Assembly (NCBI RefSeq): GCF_019890935.1
Contig: NZ_CP082333.1
Location: 1,018,001-1,082,000 of the forward strand
Length of the DNA stretch: 64,000 nucleotides
Direction of reading: 5' to 3'
From: Exiguobacterium acetylicum
GTDB lineage: Bacteria; Bacillota; Bacilli; Exiguobacteriales; Exiguobacteriaceae
The position numbers were made by a program, and so were the translations under genes. Under the pieces are notes generated by a model. It saw nothing but the letters and a program-made list of their open reading frames with translations, did no database searches and was not told the origin of the DNA. Shown one piece after another: positions 16,465-25,550 of this stretch (within the stretch, counting starts at the first letter, position 1; every line of letters begins with the position of its first letter).

Positions 16465-17154
16465 TTAAATGATTGAGTAGCATGCTAGTTGTTGTTCGAA
16501 GCGTAGAATCTCATCGTTCGTGACGATCGTTTCCGACATATCACCGTAGCGGATATTCCGATATAACTGAAAATCGACAGGGACTTCAATCCGACGTAAC
16601 CAGTCTTCGAGCGTTTCGTTCGGACGACGTTGCTGACTGCGCGGTAAATGTTGCTCAAAGCGGATGACGAGGTCACGGACACGTGAAGACGAATACGATG
16701 CATACAGATAAGGCGATTTTCTTAAAGAAGCAGGACGAAAGATTGATTGAGCAAATGGAACGTCATCCGTTACTTCTCCTGTAGACCTGCGCCGTTTTTT
16801 CACGAGACGTGACTGAACGAGTTTCCAGACCATGAAACTAAACAAGCTGATTAAAATGATGTATTGCAGATAAGAAAAGGGGGAGTCAGAAGCATCCGCT
16901 TTAAGAGATTTCCAGAGCTCTTTTGGACTAGGTCGTGGATCGATCGGTTCAAAAGGCATTTTGCCTTTTGTTTTAGTAGGTGAGTGACCGTTTTTAAAAC
17001 TAATTTCGCCGTTCGCTTCAGTTTCTGCAATCGAAGGCTTTTTAAAAGGATCCGGCATGATGTAATGCGTATAGACGTACGTCGTGACGGTTTGAAACAA
17101 GAACAGACCAATCAGAATGACACCAAGCGACATGATAAAGCGTTGCCGTAACAC
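16465..17154 (-). CDS. DUF4129-like membrane protein
   Basis: This 229-residue protein has an N-terminal helix (SLGVILIGLFLFQTVTTYVY) and a second near 92-112 (YLQYIILISLFSFMVWKLV), followed by a basic cytoplasmic domain. The C-terminal pattern RPNETLEDWLRRIEVP...YRNIRYGD resembles DUF4129, which usually travels with MoxR, DUF58 and transglutaminase genes. No transglutaminase is present here. GTG at 17154 is the start, with GGAGG seven bases upstream. It is the first gene of the minus-strand operon. Confidence 0.75.
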   Translation of the reverse strand: MLRQRFIMSLGVILIGLFLFQTVTTYVYTHYIMPDPFKKPSIAETEANGEISFKNGHSPTKTKGKMPFEPIDPRPSPKELWKSLKADASDSPFSYLQYIILISLFSFMVWKLVQSRLVKKRRRSTGEVTDDVPFAQSIFRPASLRKSPYLYASYSSSRVRDLVIRFEQHLPRSQQRRPNETLEDWLRRIEVPVDFQLYRNIRYGDMSETIVTNDEILRFEQQLACYSII

Positions 17155-17269
17155 AAGCGATCCTCCTTCCTGTTTTTAAGGAAAAAATATCCATATGTAC
17201 TTAGGAAGATTTTAGCATACACGCTTAACAAATAAAAACAATTTTCTGAAAATAAAGACAAAGTGAGAC

Positions 17270-17295
17270 GATTCATTTTCAAGTGGTAAGGGTAT
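17270..17295 (+). promoter_or_regulatory. Candidate sigma-B-type promoter
   Basis: GGGTAT (17290-17295) is a perfect sigma-B -10 box. GATTCA (17270-17275), 14 bases upstream, is a partial match to GTTTAA. It would serve the oxidoreductase gene at 17336. Confidence 0.35.
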
Positions 17296-17335
17296 GATGG
17301 AATCAGTGGTTCTTGAAAGAGAAAGGATGTTTTGT

Positions 17336-17950
17336 ATGAAATTGATTATTTTTGGAGCGACGGGTCAAACGGGGCAAGAACTGGTCAAGCAAGCGATTGA
17401 TCACGGTCATGAGGTCACAGCATTCGTCCGTAGTCCGGAAAAACTGACACTACGTGACGAACGGTTACACGTCGTTAAAGGCGACGTGCTCGATCAAGAA
17501 GCGGTGACGGCTGCTGTTGCCGGGCAAGAGGCTGTCCTGACAGCACTCGGTACGGAAAGTCTTGCTTACAATGGCTTTTTAGAACGAAGTCTCGTTCGGA
17601 TCGTGACAGCGATGAAAAAACAGGGGGTAGACCGGATCGGTTATGTTGCGTCTGCCGGTGTTGATGATGAATTACCGGGTGTACAAGGGATGCTCGCTCA
17701 GCGGATTCTGAAAAATCCACTGAAGGATCACCGCCAAGCGATCGCGCTTTTGCAACAAGCAGATTTGAACTATACGGTAGCCCGACCACTCCGTTTACTG
17801 AACGGTCCGTTGACGGGACTTTATCGTCAAGCAGATACAGGTGTACCGGAAGATGCGAAACAGATCAATCGCGCAGATGTGGCGCATTTCCTCTTACAAG
17901 CGATTGAAACAGAAGATCATATCAAATCGAGTGTCGGTCTCGCTGAATGA
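17336..17950 (+). CDS. NAD(P)-binding protein, NmrA/SDR-a like
   Basis: This 204-residue Rossmann protein opens MKLIIFGATGQTGQELVKQA with the dinucleotide loop GATGQTG and continues with AFVRSPEKL and VVKGDVLD, typical of the atypical short-chain family (YwnB/NmrA-like). It lacks a clear YxxxK pair, so it is either a quinone or flavin reductase of the atypical type or a redox sensor. ATG at 17336 has AAAGGA upstream. A GGGTAT box before it suggests general-stress control. It ends six bases before repeat copy B. Confidence 0.8.
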   Translation: MKLIIFGATGQTGQELVKQAIDHGHEVTAFVRSPEKLTLRDERLHVVKGDVLDQEAVTAAVAGQEAVLTALGTESLAYNGFLERSLVRIVTAMKKQGVDRIGYVASAGVDDELPGVQGMLAQRILKNPLKDHRQAIALLQQADLNYTVARPLRLLNGPLTGLYRQADTGVPEDAKQINRADVAHFLLQAIETEDHIKSSVGLAE

Positions 17951-17955
17951 TGAAG

Positions 17956-18204
17956 AAGGGGCTGACTCAAAAGTCAGTCTCTACAAAGATAAGGGTGACA
18001 GAATGATAATCTGCCATCCTTATCTCGTAACAAAAAGAATGACGCGTCACACGCCACTCCTACAGGAACAAGCGCATTTATGCGCTGTCAGAGACGAACA
18101 AGACCCGCTTTCCTGCTTCAACGAAGCAGGAAAACTGGCTTGTGTCTCGCCTGAGGAAAGGGCGTGAAAAGACGCGTCATTCTTTTTTTGAGTCAGCCTC
18201 TTTT
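17956..18204 (+). repeat. Structured intergenic repeat, copy B
   Basis: This 249-bp copy has intact ends: GGCTGACTCAAAA at the left pairs perfectly with TTTTGAGTCAGCC at the right. A 17-bp inner stem joins AAAAAGAATGACGCGTC to GACGCGTCATTCTTTTT. Smaller hairpins are GCGCA/TGCGC and TCCTGCTT/AAGCAGGA. It fills the space between converging genes (stops at 17950 and 18211) and can terminate both. Confidence 0.9.
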
Positions 18205-18210
18205 GATTTC

Positions 18211-19764
<1,554 letters not shown>

Positions 19765-19774
19765 TCATGATTTG

Positions 19775-19788
19775 TGAAAGCGCTTGCA
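19775..19788 (-). promoter_or_regulatory. Perfect cre site (CcpA) at the amylase promoter
   Basis: TGAAAGCGCTTGCA matches every position of TGWAARCGYTWNCW. It lies just downstream of the amylase -10 box and overlaps the predicted transcript start, the classic arrangement for carbon catabolite repression. Confidence 0.9.
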
Positions 19789-19794
19789 TTATTT

Positions 19795-19800
19795 ATTATA
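19795..19800 (-). promoter_or_regulatory. -10 box of the amylase promoter
   Basis: TATAAT on the minus strand, six bases upstream of the cre site. No good -35 box is seen at 17-18 bases, so the promoter may be weak or need help. Confidence 0.55.
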
Positions 19801-20089
19801 GAGAAGCTTCAGACAGGAGGAATATCGTCCCGGATTCTTATTTGTAAGTCTCTTTTGTTCGTGACTTTTGACCCTAGAATATTTATTCTGAAGAACTATT
19901 TTGATCGGATTGACGTCATGAATGAAAAAAATCAGGACCATCTAACCGTTGCCTTTCGATGAATATTCTGAACGACGACTCATCTTCAAAAAAGCAGGTC
20001 TATCGTCCATCTTCCACCAGGAATGGATTCGGTGTGAAAATGAGCGTGTAACATCCGCTTTCATACATACCATTTAAGGGGGAACACAC
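19801..20089. other. Intergenic region between divergent amylase and nuclease genes
   Basis: Nothing clear beyond the amylase promoter side was found. The stretch must also hold the nuclease promoter, but no strong sigma-A pair or operator could be picked out. Confidence 0.5.
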
Positions 20090-20914
20090 ATGAACTGGAA
20101 GTCAAAGGTCACAGGTGCGCTTGCCGCAACACTTGCGCTCGGGTCAATCGTCTTTACACCGGTCACAGCAAAAACAGTTGATCCAAAACAAGTTTCAGCA
20201 GGTCCGCAGATGGTCACGTCACAATCGACGATCGATGCGTACTATCTACCAGCAGCGGGCAAGACAGGGGCAGCGTTGAAGGCATCGCTGCACGATATCA
20301 TCGACAACCATACTCAAGTGTCATACGACACGGTATGGACAGCACTGAAAGAAACGGATCAAGATCCAAACAATGCGAATAACGTTATCGAGTTATACAC
20401 GGGGAAATCGATTTCAAAGAGCAGTAACGGTGGGAATGTCGGTCAGTGGAATCGTGAACATGTCTGGGCAAAGTCACACGGTGACTTTGGTACGTCAAAC
20501 GGTCCAGGAACAGACTTGCATCACTTGCGTCCAGAAGATGTTGTCGTCAACAGCGCACGTGGGAATCTAGATTTCGATAATGGCGGTACAAAATACAGTG
20601 GTTGCGATTGCTACCGCGATGGCGATTCGTGGGAACCACCGAACCGTGTCAAAGGTGACATCGCGCGGATGATTTTCTACATGGCGGTTCGTTATGAAGG
20701 TGGCGGAGAAATCGATCTCGAAGCTTCTGAAAACGTCAATAATGGTACGAACCCGTTACACGGCAAATTGTCGACGCTGAAAGCCTGGAACAAACTCGAC
20801 CCAGTCGATAGTTTCGAGAAACGTCGCAACGATGTCATCTTCGAGAAGTGGCAAAAAAACCGGAATCCGTTCATCGATCATCCGGAATACGTAACATCAA
20901 TTTGGGGAAATTGA
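20090..20914 (+). CDS. Secreted endonuclease I-family nuclease (Bsn-like)
   Basis: This 274-residue protein has a Sec signal peptide (MNWKSKVTGALAATLALGSIVFTPVTA) and the endonuclease I domain (PF04231 type). Its signature WNREHVWAKSHG (His124) and TDLHHLRPEDV, with a conserved NSARGNLDFD stretch, indicates a metal-dependent His-Cys-box-like nuclease. B. subtilis Bsn of this family is an extracellular RNase. GGGGGA precedes the ATG. It likely scavenges nucleotides or phosphate outside the cell. It is divergent from the amylase and is followed 20 bases later by repeat copy C. Confidence 0.9.
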   Translation: MNWKSKVTGALAATLALGSIVFTPVTAKTVDPKQVSAGPQMVTSQSTIDAYYLPAAGKTGAALKASLHDIIDNHTQVSYDTVWTALKETDQDPNNANNVIELYTGKSISKSSNGGNVGQWNREHVWAKSHGDFGTSNGPGTDLHHLRPEDVVVNSARGNLDFDNGGTKYSGCDCYRDGDSWEPPNRVKGDIARMIFYMAVRYEGGGEIDLEASENVNNGTNPLHGKLSTLKAWNKLDPVDSFEKRRNDVIFEKWQKNRNPFIDHPEYVTSIWGN

Positions 20915-20934
20915 TGACGAGTCAGTAAATAGGA

Positions 20935-21182
20935 AAGGGGCTGACTCAACAGTCAGTCTCTACAAAGATAGGGGTGGCAGAATGATGATCTGCCACCCTT
21001 ATCTTGTAACAAAAAGAATGACGCGTTTCACGCCACTCCTACAGGGAAAGTGCATCTTTGCGCTGTCAGAGACAAATAAGACCCGCTTTCCTGCTTGAAT
21101 AAAGCAGGAAGATTGGCTAGTGTCTCGCCTGAGGAAAGGGCGTGAAAAGACGCGTCATTCTTTTTTTGAGTCAGCCTTTTTT
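20935..21182 (+). repeat. Structured intergenic repeat, copy C
   Basis: This 248-bp copy has a perfect GGGTGGCAG/CTGCCACCC hairpin, and the small hairpin is GTGCA/TGCGC, keeping pairing through a G-T wobble. The 17-bp inner stem (AAAAAGAATGACGCGTT on the left) has one change at its end. Closing ends GGCTGACTCAA/TTGAGTCAGCC are intact. It separates two genes on the same strand, unlike copies A and B. Confidence 0.9.
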
Positions 21183-21274
21183 CATGGAGTCCGAACCTGT
21201 TATGCTGAAACTTTTTTGGAGAACCATTCGTATTGCCTACCGTAAGCCATTTTTTAGTAGAAAGGTCGTACGGT

Positions 21275-21859
21275 ATGATCAAACGCACGTTTAACAAACG
21301 AAACATCAAATGGATGGTCGGTGGGGGACTCGTTGCTTGTGTCGCTTTCTGGTACAGTGTCGGTATTTTCGTCAATAAAGGGGAGCGACCACTCGCTGAT
21401 GGAACGTCACCGTATGTCATCGTCCTCGGCGCTGGTGTCAAAGGCGAAAAACCGTCGCAAATCCTACATAACCGGATTCAGGCAGCTGCGGCATATGGGA
21501 AACAACATTCAGAAGTCCGCTTCATCTTGAGTGGTGGACAAGGTCCGGATGAAGATATTTCAGAAGCAGAGGCGATACGTCGTGGGATGGTGGCATCTGG
21601 GATTGCTGAAGAGCGGTTGATCCTTGAAGCTAACTCGACATCAACGACGGAAAATCTACAATTTTCAAAAGCGTTGTTGCCAAAGGACGTTCGTCGCGTC
21701 TCGATCGTCACGTCAGACTTTCATCTGTACCGTGCGCGACAAGAGGCGAAACAACTGGGTTTACAGACGGATGCGATTCCGGCTGAGACGCCACTTTCAG
21801 GAGTCCTTCGATTTGGAATGCGCGAACGCGTTGCGATCGTTGTTCAATTCCTACGCTAA
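21275..21859 (+). CDS. YdcF/SanA-like DUF218 membrane protein
   Basis: This 194-residue protein has one N-terminal helix (IKWMVGGGLVACVAFWYSVGIFV) and an extracytoplasmic DUF218 domain. The typical motifs are PYVIVLGAGVKGEKPS, RFILSGGQGPDEDISEAEA and SIVTSDFHLYRARQEAKQLG. Such proteins (YdcF, SanA) are linked to envelope integrity, but their reaction is unproven. ATG at 21275 is chosen for AGAAAGG about ten bases upstream and because it starts the membrane anchor. The gene stands alone between repeat C and a hairpin. Confidence 0.85.
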   Translation: MIKRTFNKRNIKWMVGGGLVACVAFWYSVGIFVNKGERPLADGTSPYVIVLGAGVKGEKPSQILHNRIQAAAAYGKQHSEVRFILSGGQGPDEDISEAEAIRRGMVASGIAEERLILEANSTSTTENLQFSKALLPKDVRRVSIVTSDFHLYRARQEAKQLGLQTDAIPAETPLSGVLRFGMRERVAIVVQFLR

Positions 21860-21890
21860 AAACCCCGACATGCTGAACATGTCGGGGAGA
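21857..21890 (-). terminator. Terminator for the YtxH-like gene
   Basis: CCCCGACATG and CATGTCGGGG make a perfect 10-bp stem with a five-base loop. The T run lies on the minus strand. It may also slow plus-strand transcription from the DUF218 gene. Confidence 0.82.
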
Positions 21891-21908
21891 AAGAAGTGCA
21901 TTGAATAA

Positions 21909-22460
21909 TTAGATGCCTTCACCTTTATGTTTTTCCTCAGAAGATTGAGAATCATTTGCTTGTTTGTCGGAAGCATCATGCTCAGCAGGTGGTTCTTCTT
22001 TGCCGAGTGCGACATCCTTCGCTTCGACGACTTTATTGCTGATCGCATTCAAGTCACCTTTCGTCTCATTTACTGTCTCTTTCACCGTCGAGGCATCTGA
22101 TTTCACCGTTTCAAGCTCTGTGTTCACTTTGTCATAGACATTTTGAACGTCAGATGCGACTTCTTGAATGATGCTTGAAGCACTCTTCACTTGATTGATG
22201 ACTTGTGATGCTTTACCTGACGGATCTTCCTTAATAGAAGAAGCGAGGGTAGAGACGGAATCTTTCGCTCCCCGTAAACTCTGTTTCGTATTTTGGCGAG
22301 ACGAAGAACTAAGTAGCGTCAATAGACCGCCGACAAGGGCACCGAGCAACATCCCTGTGACGAGATTGATTTGACGACCTGATGATTCTTCCTGATCGAA
22401 CTGGCGATTCGGATGTTCTGCGTGTGTTGCGTGTGGATCATGTTGAAGCTTCGGTTCCAT
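21909..22460 (-). CDS. YtxH-like stress protein
   Basis: This 183-residue protein has a short N-terminal cytoplasmic part, one glycine-rich helix (INLVTGMLLGALVGGLLTLL) and a long helical tail of repeated Val, Lys, Glu and Asn residues that resembles YtxH/DUF883 proteins. These are general-stress proteins of unknown biochemical role. ATG at 22460 follows AAGGGAGTG. A candidate sigma-B promoter with a perfect GGGTAT is 43 bases upstream, consistent with the sigma-B control of ytxH in B. subtilis. Confidence 0.75.
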   Translation of the reverse strand: MEPKLQHDPHATHAEHPNRQFDQEESSGRQINLVTGMLLGALVGGLLTLLSSSSRQNTKQSLRGAKDSVSTLASSIKEDPSGKASQVINQVKSASSIIQEVASDVQNVYDKVNTELETVKSDASTVKETVNETKGDLNAISNKVVEAKDVALGKEEPPAEHDASDKQANDSQSSEEKHKGEGI

Positions 22461-22502
22461 GATGAACACTCCCTTGAGATAATATTTAACCATGATATGG
22501 AT

Positions 22503-22527
22503 ATACCCTTGTGAGTGAATAAAAAAC
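22503..22527 (-). promoter_or_regulatory. Candidate sigma-B promoter of the YtxH-like gene
   Basis: On the minus strand GTTTTT (22527-22522) is followed after 13 bases by GGGTAT (22508-22503). The -10 box matches the sigma-B consensus fully and the -35 box at four of six positions. Confidence 0.55.
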
Positions 22528-22557
22528 ATTTAAAAATAACATGTATTTGAAATGAAT

Positions 22558-22588
22558 ATAAAAAAGACCATCGTGATATGATGGTCTA
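22558..22588 (-). terminator. Terminator of the small YtzI-like gene
   Basis: AGACCATC and GATGGTCT form an 8-bp stem with a seven-base loop and a T run on the minus strand. Confidence 0.78.
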
Positions 22589-22594
22589 AGAGGT

Positions 22595-22768
22595 TCATTT
22601 GTTGGATGAATCATCATCATTTTCGTGACGAAGTTTTCGGTTGATTTCATCATAATCGATTTCGATATCATCTTTGTTGCCTTTGTAGCCATATCCTTTC
22701 GAAATGACGATGATCGAGGCGACCAAGACGAATACGATGATGAGAATGGAGACGACATATAACCACAT
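22595..22768 (-). CDS. Small membrane protein, YtzI-like (57 residues)
   Basis: The frame MWLYVVSILIIVFVLVASII continues VISKGYGYKGNKDDIEIDYD and ends in an acidic tail. One membrane helix is followed by SKGYGYKG, which resembles the SKAYKYKH segment of B. subtilis YtzI as remembered. The ribosome site GGAGGAG stands seven bases before the ATG and a terminator follows the stop, so expression is well supported. The function is unknown. A longer overlapping frame on the same strand is a shadow. Confidence 0.75.
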   Translation of the reverse strand: MWLYVVSILIIVFVLVASIIVISKGYGYKGNKDDIEIDYDEINRKLRHENDDDSSNK

Positions 22769-22894
22769 AGTCCACTCCTCCTTTCGTTCACTTTCTAGTA
22801 TGACGGAAAACGCAGCTTCCGTCTAAACGAAATTGTAGGTTGTGTGCTAAACTGATGTCAGATAAACATGTTAAACGGAACGAGGTGACGGCGG

Positions 22895-23998
22895 ATGAGT
22901 ATTTTGGTCGTAGATGATGAGTTAACGAATTTAATGCTCCTAGAGCGATTGTTAGAAAATGAAGGCTATGACGTCGTCAAGGCGATGAGTGGGGAAGAAG
23001 CAATTGAATTAATGGAGGATCCGTTATTCATCGAACAGTTGGACGTCGTTCTCCTCGACGTCGAAATGCCGGGGATCAGTGGAATCGAGGCAACACGTTT
23101 GATTCGAAAACGGTTTGGTCTTGATGAATTACCGATTCTGATCGTTTCCGGGCGATCAAACGAAGAAGATATCGTTGATGGACTGAATGCAGGGGCATCC
23201 GATTATACGACGAAACCGATCCGAAAAACGGAATTGCTCGCGCGAGTTCGTAACGCGATTGGTCTGAAGCAAGCAATCGATGCGCGAAAACGCTATGAAA
23301 AAGTATTACAGGAAGACTTTGATTTAGCGCAAAAACTGCAACAGAGTGTGCTGAGTGCGAATATCGAAGACGATGAGATCCGCATCATGGCGACGTATAT
23401 CCCGTCTAAGAAATTAGCAGGAGATATGTACGCCTGGTACCGCATCTCTCAGAATAAATACGGCATCATCTTGTTTGACGTCATGGGACACGGTGTCTCT
23501 TCTGCGCTGATCACGATGGGGATGAGTTCGATTTTGTTCGAACTCGTGCACCGGATTGGTGATCCGGCACAAGTACTTGAAGAATTGAATCAGCAGATGA
23601 GTCGATTGTTCCCGGGAGACGAGACGGAAATCTATTTCACTGCCGTTTACCTCTACATCGACCTAGATGAGATGAAGCTCAGCTATGCGAACGCAGGGCA
23701 CCCACCTGGTTTGTTACGCATGAATGATCAAATCATTCCGCTTGAGAATACGGGACTTCCTGTCGGTATGTTCGAAGACTCGACGTATTCGAGTAAGACG
23801 ATCGACATCGTTTCACCCGGATGTGTTTACTTGTATACGGATGGTTTCATGGAACTCTACAGTAAAGGCATTGATGAAGGAATCTTCGCCATCCAGAATC
23901 TGATCGAGCAACAAGGACCGAACATCCATCAGTTGATTCAACCGGATCAGAGCGATGAAGCAGATGATCTATGTCTCGTGACAGTCGAAATCAATTAA
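22895..23998 (+). CDS. Response regulator with PP2C-type phosphatase output (RsbU/SpoIIE-like)
   Basis: This 367-residue protein starts with a receiver domain (MSILVVDDELTNLMLLERLL; phospho-acceptor Asp in VVLLDVEMPG at about residue 55; Lys in TTKPIRK). A coiled linker with DFDLAQKLQQSVL leads to a SpoIIE/RsbU phosphatase domain carrying LAGDMYAW, FDVMGHGVSSAL, NAGHPPGLL and YTDGFME. These are the metal-binding motifs of PPM serine phosphatases. Such proteins dephosphorylate anti-anti-sigma factors in response to phosphorylation. No sigma or anti-sigma gene is adjacent. GAGGTGA precedes the ATG, and a strong terminator follows. Confidence 0.92.
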   Translation: MSILVVDDELTNLMLLERLLENEGYDVVKAMSGEEAIELMEDPLFIEQLDVVLLDVEMPGISGIEATRLIRKRFGLDELPILIVSGRSNEEDIVDGLNAGASDYTTKPIRKTELLARVRNAIGLKQAIDARKRYEKVLQEDFDLAQKLQQSVLSANIEDDEIRIMATYIPSKKLAGDMYAWYRISQNKYGIILFDVMGHGVSSALITMGMSSILFELVHRIGDPAQVLEELNQQMSRLFPGDETEIYFTAVYLYIDLDEMKLSYANAGHPPGLLRMNDQIIPLENTGLPVGMFEDSTYSSKTIDIVSPGCVYLYTDGFMELYSKGIDEGIFAIQNLIEQQGPNIHQLIQPDQSDEADDLCLVTVEIN

Positions 23999-24008
23999 CC
24001 TGTAAATG

Positions 24009-24049
24009 AAAAGACTCAGCGACGGAAGCACCGTCGCTGAGTCTTTTTT
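24009..24049. terminator. Strong bidirectional terminator
   Basis: AAAAGACTCAGCGACGG pairs perfectly with CCGTCGCTGAGTCTTTT around AAGCA. It separates the converging phosphatase and corA genes. Confidence 0.93.
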
Positions 24050-24078
24050 GAGTCATACGAGCTCTGAATCTACTTGAA

Positions 24079-25014
24079 CTAAAAGAACCTTCTCCGCCAT
24101 AAGATGAAGGCGGCAAGACCAGAGAAGAAGATCATCATACCGAAAACAATCCAGAATCCGATGACTTCTCCTTCCCATGGAACGTGGACGTTCATCCCGA
24201 ACATCCCGGAAATCATCGTCGGAATCGAGATGACAATCGTAATCGAGGCAAGGAACTTCATGACGAAGTTGACGTTGTTCGAGATGACAGAACCAAACGT
24301 ATCCATCGTCGAACTGATGATGTCCTTATAGATTTGAGCCATCTCCATCGCTTGTCGGTGTTCGACGAAGACATCTTCCAGTAAATCTTCATCATCTTCA
24401 TGTTTCTCAAGACTCGGTGTCTTAATGATTCGGTCGAGCACACCATCGTTCGATTTCAAGGACGTCATGAAATAGACCAATGATTTTTGAAGGTTCATCA
24501 ATTGAAAGATTTCTTGATTTCGCATCGAACGTTGAAGTTCTTCCTCAAGTTCGTCCATACGACGATCGATTTGACGCAAGAAACGTAAATACGAGGAACT
24601 GACTTTATAGAGAATCTGGAATACGAAGCGCGATCGGTAATTCGTCCGGAATCCTCGCAACTTACCACTCGAGAATAACGTCAGGACATCGAGCTGTTGC
24701 GAACAAACGGTGATGAAATGACGGGATGTCACGATGATACCGAGTGGAATCGTATTATAACGGCGTCCTGATGATTCTTCTTCGATGTAGGGAACGTCGA
24801 CGATCATCAGTAGACCTTCTTCATCTTTTTCAAAACGTGGTTTTTCTTCCACATCCAAAGGGTCATAAATGAAATCCTCTGGAATATTCGTAGCAGCGAT
24901 GACTTGGTCGGCTTCGTCCTTTGTCGGATTGACAAGATGGATCCAGGAACCTTTCGTGAACTCCTGTATCTCGTTGACTGCCCCGGTGACATCGCTTCGA
25001 TAAATCGTCAACAT
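24079..25014 (-). CDS. corA: CorA-family magnesium/cobalt transporter
   Basis: This 311-residue channel protein has a large cytoplasmic N-terminal domain and two C-terminal helices. The selectivity motif is GMFGMNVHVPWEG (GMN) between the helices, and the protein ends with the basic WRRRFF. It carries Mg2+ and possibly Co2+ or Ni2+ into the cell as a pentamer. AGGAGGG stands about ten bases before the ATG. It is a single gene, converging on the phosphatase gene. Confidence 0.93.
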   Translation of the reverse strand: MLTIYRSDVTGAVNEIQEFTKGSWIHLVNPTKDEADQVIAATNIPEDFIYDPLDVEEKPRFEKDEEGLLMIVDVPYIEEESSGRRYNTIPLGIIVTSRHFITVCSQQLDVLTLFSSGKLRGFRTNYRSRFVFQILYKVSSSYLRFLRQIDRRMDELEEELQRSMRNQEIFQLMNLQKSLVYFMTSLKSNDGVLDRIIKTPSLEKHEDDEDLLEDVFVEHRQAMEMAQIYKDIISSTMDTFGSVISNNVNFVMKFLASITIVISIPTMISGMFGMNVHVPWEGEVIGFWIVFGMMIFFSGLAAFILWRRRFF

Positions 25015-25136
25015 ATTGTCTATCCCTCCTGCTCTTCACTGTCTCATTATAGAAATAGATGTGACAGCGTGTAAATGATTCTCCGATTTTTTTTTACGAA
25101 GATTAGTGATAAGATGAAAACAGAGGAGGGGAAGAC

Positions 25137-25505
25137 ATGCCTTTTTTTAATGCTAAGAAGCTCGAAGAACTTCAATCGATCGCAGGTGGAGACCACGCGT
25201 TCCTTCAAAAAATCGGAGAAACGTATATCGCGCAGTTCGATCGAAAGTTTCCTGAACTAAAAGATGCCGTCGTCAAGCAAGATGCTGAGCAAACTGAAAA
25301 GCTCGCTCACTTGCTAAAAGGTGCTTCCTATTCCGTTGCCGCTGATGATTTAGCTGATGATTTCGAACTGCTTGAAAAAGAAGCAGAATCTGGTTCAATG
25401 ACCGGAACACAAGAAATCGTCGATCGGATTGAGCAATGCATGGTAGAATTCCGTGTCGTCTGGCTCGATGTGTTTACTGGAAAAAATATTGACGCCCTGC
25501 GTTGA
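25137..25505 (+). CDS. Free-standing HPt phosphotransfer protein
   Basis: This 122-residue helical protein carries the HPt motif AHLLKGASYSV, with the phosphorylated His at about residue 58, followed by DLADDFELLEKEAESG. HPt domains pass phosphate between receiver domains in phosphorelays. No kinase or regulator is fused. The neighbours CheV (with a receiver domain) and the REC-phosphatase at 22895 are plausible partners, as is the orphan kinase at 5236. AGGAGGGG precedes the ATG. Confidence 0.85.
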   Translation: MPFFNAKKLEELQSIAGGDHAFLQKIGETYIAQFDRKFPELKDAVVKQDAEQTEKLAHLLKGASYSVAADDLADDFELLEKEAESGSMTGTQEIVDRIEQCMVEFRVVWLDVFTGKNIDALR

Positions 25506-25520
25506 GCAATCGAATAGATC

Positions 25521-25549
25521 AAAAAAGCCGACATACTGTCGGCTTTTTT
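25521..25549. terminator. Bidirectional terminator
   Basis: AAAAAAGCCGACA and TGTCGGCTTTTTT form a 13-bp stem with a short loop between the converging HPt and cheV genes. Confidence 0.9.
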
Positions 25550-25550
25550 C

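Noticed and set aside
22486-22791. A 101-codon minus-strand frame across the YtzI-like gene
   Set aside because: It has no membrane or domain pattern, overlaps a better supported 57-codon gene with a ribosome site, and runs through that gene's terminator.
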